From: an uncultured Clostridia bacterium
Lineage (GTDB): Bacteria; Bacillota_A; Clostridia; Oscillospirales; Oscillospiraceae
Direction of reading: 5' to 3'
Length of the DNA stretch: 6,462 bases
Assembly (NCBI GenBank): GCA_946059285.1
Contig: CAMGMW010000072.1
Coordinates: 1 to 6,462, forward strand
The position numbers were made by a program, and so were the translations under genes. The notes under the pieces were generated by a model, which had not been told where the DNA came from, did no database searches, and worked only from the letters and a program-made list of their open reading frames with translations. Numbering within the stretch: position 1 is the first letter of the stretch; the number at the start of each line of letters is the position of its first letter. Shown here in pieces: positions 1-6,433 of this stretch.

Positions 1-6
1 TGAAAT

Positions 7-708
7 TTAGCCCTTAACACGAATCGAGTTTGACGCACCGTTCCGGTTTGGCACGATGTAATCGGCAACCACCGACATTCCATCAATAGTACGCAAACGG
101 CGTCCGTCGGAACGATCCCCCCAGGTCTTGTGATACTTTCCGTCGCGGAATTGACGCATCGCCAGCCCTGCCGTCAGCATGGCGGCAATCATCAGGCAAT
201 TGGAAATCTTCTCGAAGAGATAGAATGTTGATATCGTGCTACATTCAACAGCAAAATCGTATGCCACAACCGTCAGCGGCAGCAGCATCACCAGCGGGAA
301 TATCCATCCCTGCTTAATGCGTCCTGTCACCGTGAGGCGAAACAGCAGATACAGCAGCAGGTACAGAATCCAGCAGACTATCACATAGCGCATATAGCCA
401 AACAGTGCATAGCCGCCGTGCAGATGCAGATCCAGCGCGACCTGACCGAAATAGACACAGCCGAAGAAAAACGGAGTCGTCAGACGGTAAAATGATGTTT
501 CGCCGCAAAGCAGCAGCAACACCACAAACAGTACCTCTGCGGCAATTGGCAGCACCTTTTGGAACCAGATATTTACGGTTGAAATCTGCGCAGCGCCGCC
601 GAAGCAGAGTGACAGGATTTGCATAGTGATCGACCCAAGCGCAAGGATCGCCGCGATCCACGTCAGAGCATTCTTTCTGCTGGCATAATACCTGATTTGT
701 TGGCTCAT
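7..708 (-). CDS. Polytopic membrane protein of unknown function with basic C-terminal tail
   Basis: A complete 233-residue gene. The ATG at 708 is preceded by AGGGGGAG about 4 nt upstream, a good ribosome site, and the gene stops with TAA at 7-9. Hydrophobic segments at about residues 15-36, 47-68, 74-93, 105-125, 134-153 and 163-184 predict six membrane helices. After them comes a cytoplasmic-looking tail (185-233) rich in Arg, Lys and Gly, with GDRSDGRRLRTIDGMS (197-212) followed by IVPNRNGASN (218-227). From memory, this tail resembles a motif seen near the N-terminus of some clostridial acyltransferase-like proteins (roughly GDRxDGRRxRxLDPM...RNxASN), but I cannot verify this. I do not recognise the membrane domain. 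The gene is separated from the opp operon by a long stem-loop and has its own consensus promoter and a leader of about 170 nt, so it is probably transcribed independently. The coding call is strong; the function is unknown. Confidence 0.85.
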   Translation of the reverse strand: MSQQIRYYASRKNALTWIAAILALGSITMQILSLCFGGAAQISTVNIWFQKVLPIAAEVLFVVLLLLCGETSFYRLTTPFFFGCVYFGQVALDLHLHGGYALFGYMRYVIVCWILYLLLYLLFRLTVTGRIKQGWIFPLVMLLPLTVVAYDFAVECSTISTFYLFEKISNCLMIAAMLTAGLAMRQFRDGKYHKTWGDRSDGRRLRTIDGMSVVADYIVPNRNGASNSIRVKG

Positions 709-733
709 AAATCTCCCCCTCTTTTTATACTAT

Positions 734-766
734 TTTCTGATAAAAATCTATAATTTTTATCAGAAA
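734..766. repeat. Perfect AT-rich inverted repeat (14-bp arms, 5-nt loop) before the membrane-protein gene
   Basis: TTTCTGATAAAAAT (734-747) and its exact reverse complement (753-766) flank the spacer CTATA. The palindrome ends 26 bp upstream of the start codon at 708, inside the predicted 5' leader. It could be a repressor operator or an RNA hairpin just before the ribosome site. On the minus strand no T-tract follows it (the next bases are ATAGTATAAAAAG), so it does not look like an ordinary terminator. Confidence 0.8.
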
Positions 767-820
767 GGCACCGCAGTTTGCGTCACCCTTTTGCGGCAGA
801 CCGCCAGTTCTTGACGTGCC
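767..820 (-). promoter_or_regulatory. Candidate structured 5' leader of the membrane-protein gene
   Basis: Read on the minus strand, this leader segment can form three nested helices: GGCA (820-817) with TGCC (770-767), CGTCA (816-812) with TGACG (785-781), and GCGG (804-801) with CCGC (796-793) closed by a TCTG loop. The internal loops contain AAAAGGG and CAAACTGCGG. CCGCAG (825-820) can alternatively pair with CTGCGG (776-771), which would compete with the outer helix. The segment lies between the consensus promoter and the ribosome site. It matches no riboswitch class that I can name. Pairing was found by eye, without an energy calculation or covariation. Confidence 0.35.
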
Positions 821-829
821 TGCGGCGCT

Positions 830-853
830 ATAAAAAGCTTTAAAGCTCTTTAT
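830..853. repeat. Near-perfect 24-bp palindrome in the leader/promoter region
   Basis: The sequence has twofold symmetry around 841/842. The central 12 bp, AGCTTTAAAGCT (836-847), are perfect, and the palindrome extends to 24 bp with one mismatched pair (835/848). It begins just downstream (minus strand) of a second TATAAT (857-852), which has no good -35. It may be a protein-binding site or an early transcript hairpin. Its function is unknown. Confidence 0.6.
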
Positions 854-884
854 TATAAAGCATCCGCTCTCATTTTGTAGAAAT

Positions 885-913
885 ATTATACCGCTGCACG
901 GATTTCCTGTCAA
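885..913 (-). promoter_or_regulatory. Perfect-consensus sigma-A promoter for the downstream membrane-protein gene
   Basis: On the minus strand TTGACA (913-908) is followed after exactly 17 bp (907-891) by TATAAT (890-885). Both hexamers match the housekeeping sigma consensus at all six positions, with optimal spacing. The predicted start is near 878, giving a leader of about 170 nt before the ATG at 708. A second TATAAT (857-852) has only a weak -35 (CTACAA at 880-875 with a 17-bp spacer). Such a strong promoter with a long leader suggests control after initiation or by a repressor. Confidence 0.8.
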
Positions 914-1041
914 GAAATATCCTTCTGTGCTGCATTTTTGCGCAAAAACGGGCGTGTTACAAATTCGTCAATCATGTCATCCCGAAGCGGAACACGCTGT
1001 TCGGGAATTTCAGAGCGATAAAGCTGCTCCTGCAATGACAT
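910..1041 (-). CDS. Possible 43-residue small ORF within the stem-loop region (doubtful)
   Basis: ATG at 1041-1039 opens 43 codons ending in TGA at 912-910. The peptide begins MSLQEQLYRSEIPEQ, is highly charged, and looks unlike random translation. Against it, there is no clear Shine-Dalgarno sequence before the ATG, most of it lies inside the long inverted-repeat element, and its stop codon sits inside the -35 hexamer of the next promoter. It is in the same frame as the upstream ApbE-like gene, whose TGA stop (1071-1069) is followed by an open frame down to 910. It may be a chance ORF, a small protein, or a remnant 3' end of the upstream gene. I do not recognise it. Confidence 0.2.
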   Translation of the reverse strand: MSLQEQLYRSEIPEQRVPLRDDMIDEFVTRPFLRKNAAQKDIS

Positions 1042-1069
1042 GACGTGATTTATAACACGCCCGTTTTTT
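944..1069 (-). terminator. Long stem-loop at the end of the opp operon; probable intrinsic terminator, MITE-like
   Basis: Immediately after the TGA of the ApbE-like gene, the minus strand carries AAAAACGGGCGTGTTA (1068-1053). Its exact reverse complement is at 959-944, read as TAACACGCCCGTTTTT. This gives a GC-rich stem with an A-tract before and a T-tract after, as in a terminator, and it works in both directions (T6 on the plus side). With small gaps the arms extend inward to about 34-37 nt each (944-980 and 1035-1068). The loop holds a further hairpin, CCCGAA/TTCGGG (981-986 with 1000-1005), overlapping GAACA-CGC-TGTTC (990-1002). The loop is far longer than in ordinary terminators, so the element may have begun as a dispersed palindromic repeat. 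Confidence 0.6.
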
Positions 1070-2340
1070 CATTTTCCGACATAGGAGAGGCTGTAGCGTA
1101 CCTGTCCGTTGTCGTACAACTCGCTGATTGTCACCGAAGCGTCGCTGTAGAAAATGACCGCATCCGCACAGTAGAGGAATTCAATCTTCTTTTGTGGAAG
1201 CTCATACAGCATTTCAGTGTCAAGTGCATCGGCAATGTAGATCGGAATCAGATTCAGCACCGTTTCCGCACAGCCGGCCGTGCGCGAATACCCTACCAAA
1301 TTGCTGATGGCACTCTTGCACAAACCGTCCGTCGGATCAATATACGCAGAACGGACTTCGCCGTTTTCCCTCTCATAATAGTGCTGCACATCCAGACTCG
1401 ACATTGCAAAATCCCGCAAAAAGACTATGCTCACAGGCTGACTGTAGGTCATGACGCCCGCAGGATAAATGCTCAGACCGACACGGTCAAACAGATTCAG
1501 GGCATAGGTCGTATCCCGCTGATCCAGATTGCGGCTGTATCCATCATAGCTGGAAATCACGCCGAGTGTATAGCCGTTTTCCGTCATCACATCTGCCAGA
1601 TAATCAATGATGAACGCATTCTTCAGCCAGAAAAAGTCGATAAAGGATGTGATGCCCATTTCCTCCGCATACCGGAGATATGACTCCGACACGTTCAGAC
1701 GGATTTGATTGTCTCCCAACAACTCCAGTTCAATTTGCGTCGGGTCGTTGATATACACAACGACCTCCGAAAAGAACTTGGCGGTTTCCTCATTCAAATA
1801 TGGGTCAAAGTTTTCCGCCTCATAGTCAAAGCTGCTGTAGAACATATTGTTGTAGTCCGCGTAAATCGGCGCCAGATACAGGCATCGGTTATCATACTCC
1901 TGCAGCAGTGAAAATGCCTGATAGAGTACCGCATCAACCTCAATGACTTCATTCACGTGCTCATTGATATAGCACACATTATGCGTATCATCGAACGTCT
2001 TTTCGCTGTTAAAAAGCTGGTGCGCTTTCACCGTCGCATCGGTATAGAGAGCGGAAATCTGCTTGTACTCTTTGGAGGAGGAGATACCGCTGCCGCCCAG
2101 ATAGTATCGGAATACAAACTCAGCACTGCAGTTTTCCTCCTTCGAGGAGTTGACTTCAATATCCTGCCATCCGGGGTCTGTGGACAACGCCTGCATCAGC
2201 GCATAGATAATGAGCGTAACGCCGATTGCCAGAAACGCCACAACCAGAATCAGCTTTAGATTAAAATGCTTTTCCGACAGTTCAATTTTCTGCACCGGTT
2301 TGACCCGGGGCATTTTGTCACGCTTGTCATATCGATTCAT
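1069..2340 (-). CDS. Membrane-anchored, diverged ApbE-family (FAD:protein FMN transferase-like) protein
   Basis: A 423-residue protein. ATG at 2340 with GGAG 5 nt upstream. A charged N-terminus precedes one membrane helix (about 28-51), so the rest should lie outside the cytoplasm. Several stretches follow the ApbE pattern in order: a VCYIN segment (122-126) where ApbE has the S.iN region; VIEVDAVLYQAFSLLQEYDN (132-151) like the V.....ll..al.ls..T helix; FIDFFWLKNAFIIDYLADVM (233-252) like the lggiaKGyavD helix; SSLDVQHYY (314-322) like TSGdy.ry; YIDPTDG (333-339) like HIIDPkTG; and IADALDT (369-375) like ADALST. Asp371 and Thr375 match ApbE metal ligands. The His of HIIDP is replaced (Ala332), and TSG reads SSL, so flavin transfer may be lost. 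ApbE enzymes move FMN from FAD onto Thr or Ser of exported proteins. It lies 36 nt after oppF and is probably co-transcribed with it. The homology is by eye only. Confidence 0.65.
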   Translation of the reverse strand: MNRYDKRDKMPRVKPVQKIELSEKHFNLKLILVVAFLAIGVTLIIYALMQALSTDPGWQDIEVNSSKEENCSAEFVFRYYLGGSGISSSKEYKQISALYTDATVKAHQLFNSEKTFDDTHNVCYINEHVNEVIEVDAVLYQAFSLLQEYDNRCLYLAPIYADYNNMFYSSFDYEAENFDPYLNEETAKFFSEVVVYINDPTQIELELLGDNQIRLNVSESYLRYAEEMGITSFIDFFWLKNAFIIDYLADVMTENGYTLGVISSYDGYSRNLDQRDTTYALNLFDRVGLSIYPAGVMTYSQPVSIVFLRDFAMSSLDVQHYYERENGEVRSAYIDPTDGLCKSAISNLVGYSRTAGCAETVLNLIPIYIADALDTEMLYELPQKKIEFLYCADAVIFYSDASVTISELYDNGQVRYSLSYVGK

Positions 2341-2376
2341 AAAAACTCCAAATGACAGAACTTGTCGTTTTTCCCA

Positions 2377-3675
2377 TTAAATCAACGCCAGCAGCAGGAG
2401 AATACCGAAAATCAGCAAAATGATGCCAAAGGTAACCAAGCCGGCAATCGCACCCTTTTTGCAGGCTTTGAAATTGCGGATATAGTGCTTTCTCTTAAAC
2501 AGCACACCCGCGATCAAGCCGAGAATCGGCAGGAAGAAGGAAAAGAATTTGTACCAGAAACTGCCTGTATCATGCGGCGGTGTTTCAAGGATCGGCTCAT
2601 TGCTGGGTTCTGTTTCCCCTTTTTTCTGTTCCGCGTATTGCGGATCATTCGGGTCAAGAATTGTCACAGACTTCAACGGGATATTCTTCTCGCGGACTGC
2701 TTTGTACTCCTCGATTTCCTTTTTGTTGCCGTAGACATAGTGATTGTGTCCGATGCAGACCATTTCCGGCTTGTCCTCGCTGTAGTCGTGGATCGAAGGA
2801 TCATAGGTGTAGAGCACCTTATTCTTCTCCAGCTTTGGATCGGGGATCGGAATGGCGGAAATCAGGGAATGGGTGTAGGGATGAAGCGGGAAGTTAAACA
2901 ACTCTTCGGCATCCGCAACCTCGACAATGTCACCCTTATAGATGACAGCAATGCGATCAGAGATAAAGCGGACAATAGACAGGTCGTGCGCGATAAACAA
3001 ATAGGTCGTTCCCCGCTCGCGCTGGAACTTTTTCAACAGGTTCAAAACCTGAGCGCGGATGGAAACATCCAGCGCGGAGATCGGTTCGTCCGCAACCACA
3101 AGCTCCGGTTCCATCACCATTGCTCTTGCCAAACCGATTCTCTGGCGCTGACCGCCGGAGAATTCGTGCGGATAGCGGGTCAAGTGCTCCGGAAGCAGAC
3201 CGACTTCCTCAATTATCTTTTCAACTTTGCTGATGCGATCAGCTTCATCCTTATAAAGATGGAAGTTATACAGGCCCTCGGAAATGATATATTCCACCGT
3301 TGCGCGCTCATTCAGCGACGCGGCAGGATCCTGAAACACCATCTGGATATTACGGATGACCTCACGGTCCAGTGAACGGGGGATTTTTCCGGAAATACGG
3401 ACGCCCTTATACTGGATCTCACCATTTGCACAGGGATTGACGCGGATCACAGCGCGTCCAATGGTGGTCTTACCGGAGCCGGATTCGCCCACCAGCGAGA
3501 ACGTTTCGCCCTTATAGATATCAAAAGAAGCATTCTTGACGGCACGGACTGCGCTGTCGCCCTTGCCAAAGGTGATGTCCACATTCTTTAATGACAGGAG
3601 TACCTCTCTGCCATTTTCATCGATTGGGCCATGCTCCGGCAAACGCTTTGCTTTCACTTGCTCTTGTTTCTTCAC
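2377..3675 (-). CDS. oppF: Oligopeptide ABC transporter ATPase OppF with C-terminal membrane-hairpin extension
   Basis: A 432-residue ATPase that, with OppD, powers peptide import through OppB-OppC at the cytoplasmic membrane face. The GTG at 3675-3673 is chosen because AAGGAGGG lies 7 nt upstream, overlapping the oppD stop; the longer ATG frame from 3789 would run about 100 nt into oppD. Walker A is GESGSGKT (63-70), Q-loop Gln115, signature FSGGQRQR (172-179), Walker B LVVADEP (192-198), D-loop ALDV, and H-loop His230. The HPYTHSL segment (265-271) opens the oligopeptide-transporter C-terminal region. Typical OppF/AmiF proteins are about 310-330 residues. Here a charged linker (about 325-370) leads to two hydrophobic segments (371-393 and 407-432) with a basic loop between them, resembling a small membrane-hairpin module common in clostridial proteins. 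This would tether the ATPase to the membrane independently of the permeases. Confidence 0.93.
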   Translation of the reverse strand: MKKQEQVKAKRLPEHGPIDENGREVLLSLKNVDITFGKGDSAVRAVKNASFDIYKGETFSLVGESGSGKTTIGRAVIRVNPCANGEIQYKGVRISGKIPRSLDREVIRNIQMVFQDPAASLNERATVEYIISEGLYNFHLYKDEADRISKVEKIIEEVGLLPEHLTRYPHEFSGGQRQRIGLARAMVMEPELVVADEPISALDVSIRAQVLNLLKKFQRERGTTYLFIAHDLSIVRFISDRIAVIYKGDIVEVADAEELFNFPLHPYTHSLISAIPIPDPKLEKNKVLYTYDPSIHDYSEDKPEMVCIGHNHYVYGNKKEIEEYKAVREKNIPLKSVTILDPNDPQYAEQKKGETEPSNEPILETPPHDTGSFWYKFFSFFLPILGLIAGVLFKRKHYIRNFKACKKGAIAGLVTFGIILLIFGILLLLALI

Positions 3676-3682
3676 AGCCTGA

Positions 3683-3690
3683 CCCTCCTT
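3683..3690 (-). promoter_or_regulatory. Shine-Dalgarno site that fixes the GTG start of oppF
   Basis: AAGGAGGG on the minus strand lies 7 nt before the GTG at 3675. It overlaps the TAA stop of oppD (3691-3689), so ribosomes ending on oppD are placed to restart on oppF. The same layout occurs before oppD, where the oppC TAA runs into AAGGGGGCGG ahead of the ATG at 5437. Confidence 0.85.
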
Positions 3691-5437
3691 AAATATTAAA
3701 TGCTCTGATAAGCTTCCCGTGAATATCCTGAATGGCCTCTGGCTTTTCGACCTTCGGTGCTCTCGGATCCAGCAGCCATGTCTTTGCAAAGTGCGTTTCG
3801 CTGATCTGGAACATCGGCGGCTCCTTCAGTGTATCGATCTTCAGTCCATACGGGTTCCGCGGCGCGAACGGATCGCCCACGATCTTGTTATACAGGGAGG
3901 GTGGCGTACCGGTAATGGAATAGAGTTTTGTGTTTCTCTGCGCAAGCTGCGGCAGAGAAGACAGCAGTGCCCAGGTATACGGGTGCCGCGGGTCATAGAA
4001 GACCTCTTCCACACTACCCAGCTCCACAATCTGACCGGCATACATAACCGCCACGCGGTCTGCAACATTGGCAACAACACCAAGGTCATGGGTAATGAAG
4101 ACAATGGTGTAATTGAATTCCTTTTGCAGATCCTTCAGCAGCTTCAAAATCTGCGCTTGAATCGTCACATCCAATGCGGTGGTCGGTTCGTCGCAGATCA
4201 AAATCTTTGGCTGGCAGGACAACGCAATGGCAATTACAATTCTCTGCCGCATACCGCCGGAATACTGGAAGGGATAATCGTCAAAACGGTTTTCTGCATT
4301 CGGAATGCCGACTTTCTTCATCAGCATCAGGGCGCGCGATCTTGCCTCAATCTCAGAGCAATTCTGGTGCTTGAGGATGATAGAGGTGATCTGCTTGCCG
4401 ATGGTGATGATAGGGTTCAGCGAGGTCATGGGATCCTGGAATACGGTTGCAATCTTACTGCCGCGAATCTGGCTCCAGTCCTTTGCGTACTGGATTTTCG
4501 CCAGATTGATGATACAGGTGCCATGCAGGGTGGATTCCGTCTCATCCAGATAGCGTACCCGGAAAACAACGTTGTCAAACACACCGTTGCGTTCATTTTC
4601 GTCCGTCAGGTCGATGCCGAGCTTCTGAGCAGTCTTAAACGCCTTCAGCAGTTTTGAAATCAGGGCAATCTGTTTGCGCAGACTATATCTGCCGACGGAA
4701 AGATAGATTTCCTTCGCAATAATCAGATTACGCTCTGAAATTTCGGCAGAAATCTCTTTTCCTGTTTCTTCGGCACGTTTTGCCTTCAGCGCCGCCATTT
4801 CCTTGTGGTAGTGGCTGAAGTATTCCGAATCATTCTTTGCCGCCCGCTTATGCGCCTTGATGATCTTTGCCTTCTCGGTTTCAAGCGTTTTGATTTTCGC
4901 CTTCAGTGCTTTGATTTCGGCATTGACTTCCTTCAGCCGCTCTTTTTCCTTGGAGGGATCAATGGTCTGCTTGAGGTTGGTTGCCTCCACCTTTTGATAG
5001 GTTAGCTCAGCAATTTCAGCGTCAATTTTGTGCCGGTCTTCCGTGCTGATGCTTGTTTTTGCTTTCTTTTCAGACTGCAAATTCAAAATTTTGCGATAGG
5101 TTTCAGCGCCTAATTCCAGTTTGGAATAGGCATTGAGCTTCTTATGGGCAAATCTGATCATCGCCCTGCTCAGAACGTTGAGGTGTACGGTCGTATCCGC
5201 CAGCTCATCATCGGCAAAAATAATCTGACCCTCATCGATAAAACCGTTGCTGTCCAGCATACCTGCAAAGGTCTTGGTGAACACGGATTTACCGGAACCG
5301 GATTCGCCCACGATGGCAATGGATTCATTTTCGTATACATCCAATGAAACGCCGCGGATGGCGGTCAAAATTCTGCCGCGGACGCGGAACTTGACCTTCA
5401 AGTCTTTGATGGACAATAAAACCTTCTTATCTTCCAT
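3689..5437 (-). CDS. oppD: Oligopeptide ABC transporter ATPase OppD (AmiE-like) with large internal coiled-coil insertion
   Basis: A 582-residue ATPase partner of OppF. The ATG at 5437 follows a G-rich ribosome site overlapping the oppC stop, 12 nt away. Walker A GESGSGKS is at 44-51, Q-loop Gln334, signature YSGGMRQR (392-399), Walker B ILICDEP (412-418), D-loop ALDV (421-424), and H-loop His450. The C-terminal region has [14 protein letters not shown] (485-498) and [10 protein letters not shown] (521-530). As in streptococcal AmiE, from memory, the cysteines of Gram-negative OppD/DppD are absent. Usual length is about 330-360 residues. The excess is one insertion at about residues 80-318, between Walker A and the Q-loop, which are normally some 50 residues apart. 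It is rich in Lys, Glu and Ala, with probable coiled coil at about 132-200, a further helical part (about 205-270) and a possible beta-rich end (285-315). The frame is continuous and the catalytic motifs are intact, so it is an in-frame insertion in a working enzyme. Confidence 0.94.
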   Translation of the reverse strand: MEDKKVLLSIKDLKVKFRVRGRILTAIRGVSLDVYENESIAIVGESGSGKSVFTKTFAGMLDSNGFIDEGQIIFADDELADTTVHLNVLSRAMIRFAHKKLNAYSKLELGAETYRKILNLQSEKKAKTSISTEDRHKIDAEIAELTYQKVEATNLKQTIDPSKEKERLKEVNAEIKALKAKIKTLETEKAKIIKAHKRAAKNDSEYFSHYHKEMAALKAKRAEETGKEISAEISERNLIIAKEIYLSVGRYSLRKQIALISKLLKAFKTAQKLGIDLTDENERNGVFDNVVFRVRYLDETESTLHGTCIINLAKIQYAKDWSQIRGSKIATVFQDPMTSLNPIITIGKQITSIILKHQNCSEIEARSRALMLMKKVGIPNAENRFDDYPFQYSGGMRQRIVIAIALSCQPKILICDEPTTALDVTIQAQILKLLKDLQKEFNYTIVFITHDLGVVANVADRVAVMYAGQIVELGSVEEVFYDPRHPYTWALLSSLPQLAQRNTKLYSITGTPPSLYNKIVGDPFAPRNPYGLKIDTLKEPPMFQISETHFAKTWLLDPRAPKVEKPEAIQDIHGKLIRAFNI

Positions 5438-5449
5438 ACTGCCGCCCCC

Positions 5450-6427
5450 TTACATATGCGTTCTCGGGTCGGATGCATCGCCCAAATTCTGTCCAACCAC
5501 ATACAGCACCACGGTAATGATCATGGTAACCGCCAGCGGGCTCCAGAACTCGAATTCCCAGCCGGGTGTGACCATGGCGCTTTCCGCCAAATAGATCAGC
5601 TTACCGAGGGAGACGTCAGACAGACCCAAGCCAATGTAGGACAGGAAAACCTCAGAAGAAATATACGAGGGGATCTCCGTAGCCGCCAGTGTTACAATGA
5701 CAGAGGTCATGAACGGAAGAATGTTCTTCATCGCGATACGGATTGTGGAAGTGCCAAGGCATTTTGACGCAAGGTTGTATTCGCGGTCGCGGATGATGAT
5801 CACCTGCGTTCGGATAAAGTAGGCGATAAACAGCCATCCTGTAATCGTCATCGCAAAGACCAGCGCCCAGAAGCTGGGGGAAAAGATCATGACCATGACG
5901 GCAATGATCAGTAGATAGGGCAGATTGCCAATGGTATTATAGACCTCGGTCATGATCAGATCGATCTTTTTGGAGAAGCCCCAAACAGCGCCCACGGCTA
6001 CACCAACCGTCAAGTTGATGGCAGCGCAGATGAACGCCAGCGAAAGAGAAATCTGAGAACCGCTCCAAATCGCGTCAAAGGTAGACTCGCCGGAACCGCC
6101 CGTGCCGAGGATCCAGTGAATATTCTTTCCATACTTCGCCATTGCCGCTGCCGGACGCAAATGCTTACCTGCAGAATCCAAAAGGTTGCTGAAACGGTCA
6201 TATCCGGAGAATAGCGGGTAGACATAGGCAAAAATGATCAGAATTGCAAGGATGGAAAGGATAATGATGTTAATTTTTTTGCGGAAGAAAACGCGGAAAA
6301 CAGAGCGCCAATAGGAATAGCGGGGCGCAGTGATCTTCTCGGAATCCACGCTGGTGTTATCGATGGGAGAAAACAGCTCCTCCTCCGACATATTGAATTC
6401 ATCAAGATTTACTAGTTTTTCATTCAT
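5450..6427 (-). CDS. oppC: Oligopeptide ABC transporter permease OppC (AmiD-like)
   Basis: A 325-residue inner-membrane permease that pairs with OppB to form the peptide channel. The ATG at 6427 has AGGTGA 6 nt upstream. A cytoplasmic N-terminus (1-50) ends in the RKK region before the first helix (about 52-72), as in the OppC N-terminal domain. An external loop with HWILGTGGSGESTFDAIWSG (104-123) matches the HWFGTD..G...F...W.G motif, although its Asp is replaced. Further helices lie at about 126-150, 163-184, 186-208, 241-262 and 296-315. The ATPase-contacting EAA loop is NLASKCLGTSTIRIAMKN (218-235), followed by ILP (236-238). The C-terminus, GDASDPRTHM, is typical of the family, and the length is normal (about 300-345). 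It lies 6 nt after the probable oppB end and 12 nt before oppD. Confidence 0.95.
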   Translation of the reverse strand: MNEKLVNLDEFNMSEEELFSPIDNTSVDSEKITAPRYSYWRSVFRVFFRKKINIIILSILAILIIFAYVYPLFSGYDRFSNLLDSAGKHLRPAAAMAKYGKNIHWILGTGGSGESTFDAIWSGSQISLSLAFICAAINLTVGVAVGAVWGFSKKIDLIMTEVYNTIGNLPYLLIIAVMVMIFSPSFWALVFAMTITGWLFIAYFIRTQVIIIRDREYNLASKCLGTSTIRIAMKNILPFMTSVIVTLAATEIPSYISSEVFLSYIGLGLSDVSLGKLIYLAESAMVTPGWEFEFWSPLAVTMIITVVLYVVGQNLGDASDPRTHM

Positions 6428-6433
6428 CTTCCA

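Noticed and set aside
767..820. c-di-GMP-I (GEMM) or ZTP riboswitch, because of GACGCAAA and GGGTGAC
   Set aside because: Only short fragments match. The GEMM GGCAAACC strand with GNRA hairpin and the ZTP CCGCCUGGGC strand are absent, so no known class is assigned.
811..834. Plus-strand TTGACG...TATAAA promoter
   Set aside because: The spacer is only 12 bp and no gene follows on the plus strand.
2362..3375. 337-codon plus-strand ORF opposite oppF
   Set aside because: It is antisense to a clear ABC ATPase with all motifs. Its translation is Arg/Gln/His-rich with no recognisable domain, as expected of a shadow frame.
3676..3789. N-terminal extension of OppF to the ATG at 3789
   Set aside because: It would overlap oppD by about 100 nt and add basic sequence foreign to the family, whereas the GTG at 3675 has an excellent ribosome site.
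3764..3880. Loss of the OppD/DppD C-terminal cysteine cluster as a possible defect
   Set aside because: From memory, Firmicute AmiE-type ATPases commonly lack these cysteines (GDxFAxRxxY form), so this is a family trait and not decay.
3719..4657. 312-codon plus-strand ORF opposite oppD
   Set aside because: It is the antisense shadow of the OppD nucleotide-binding domain, with no ribosome site or domain of its own.
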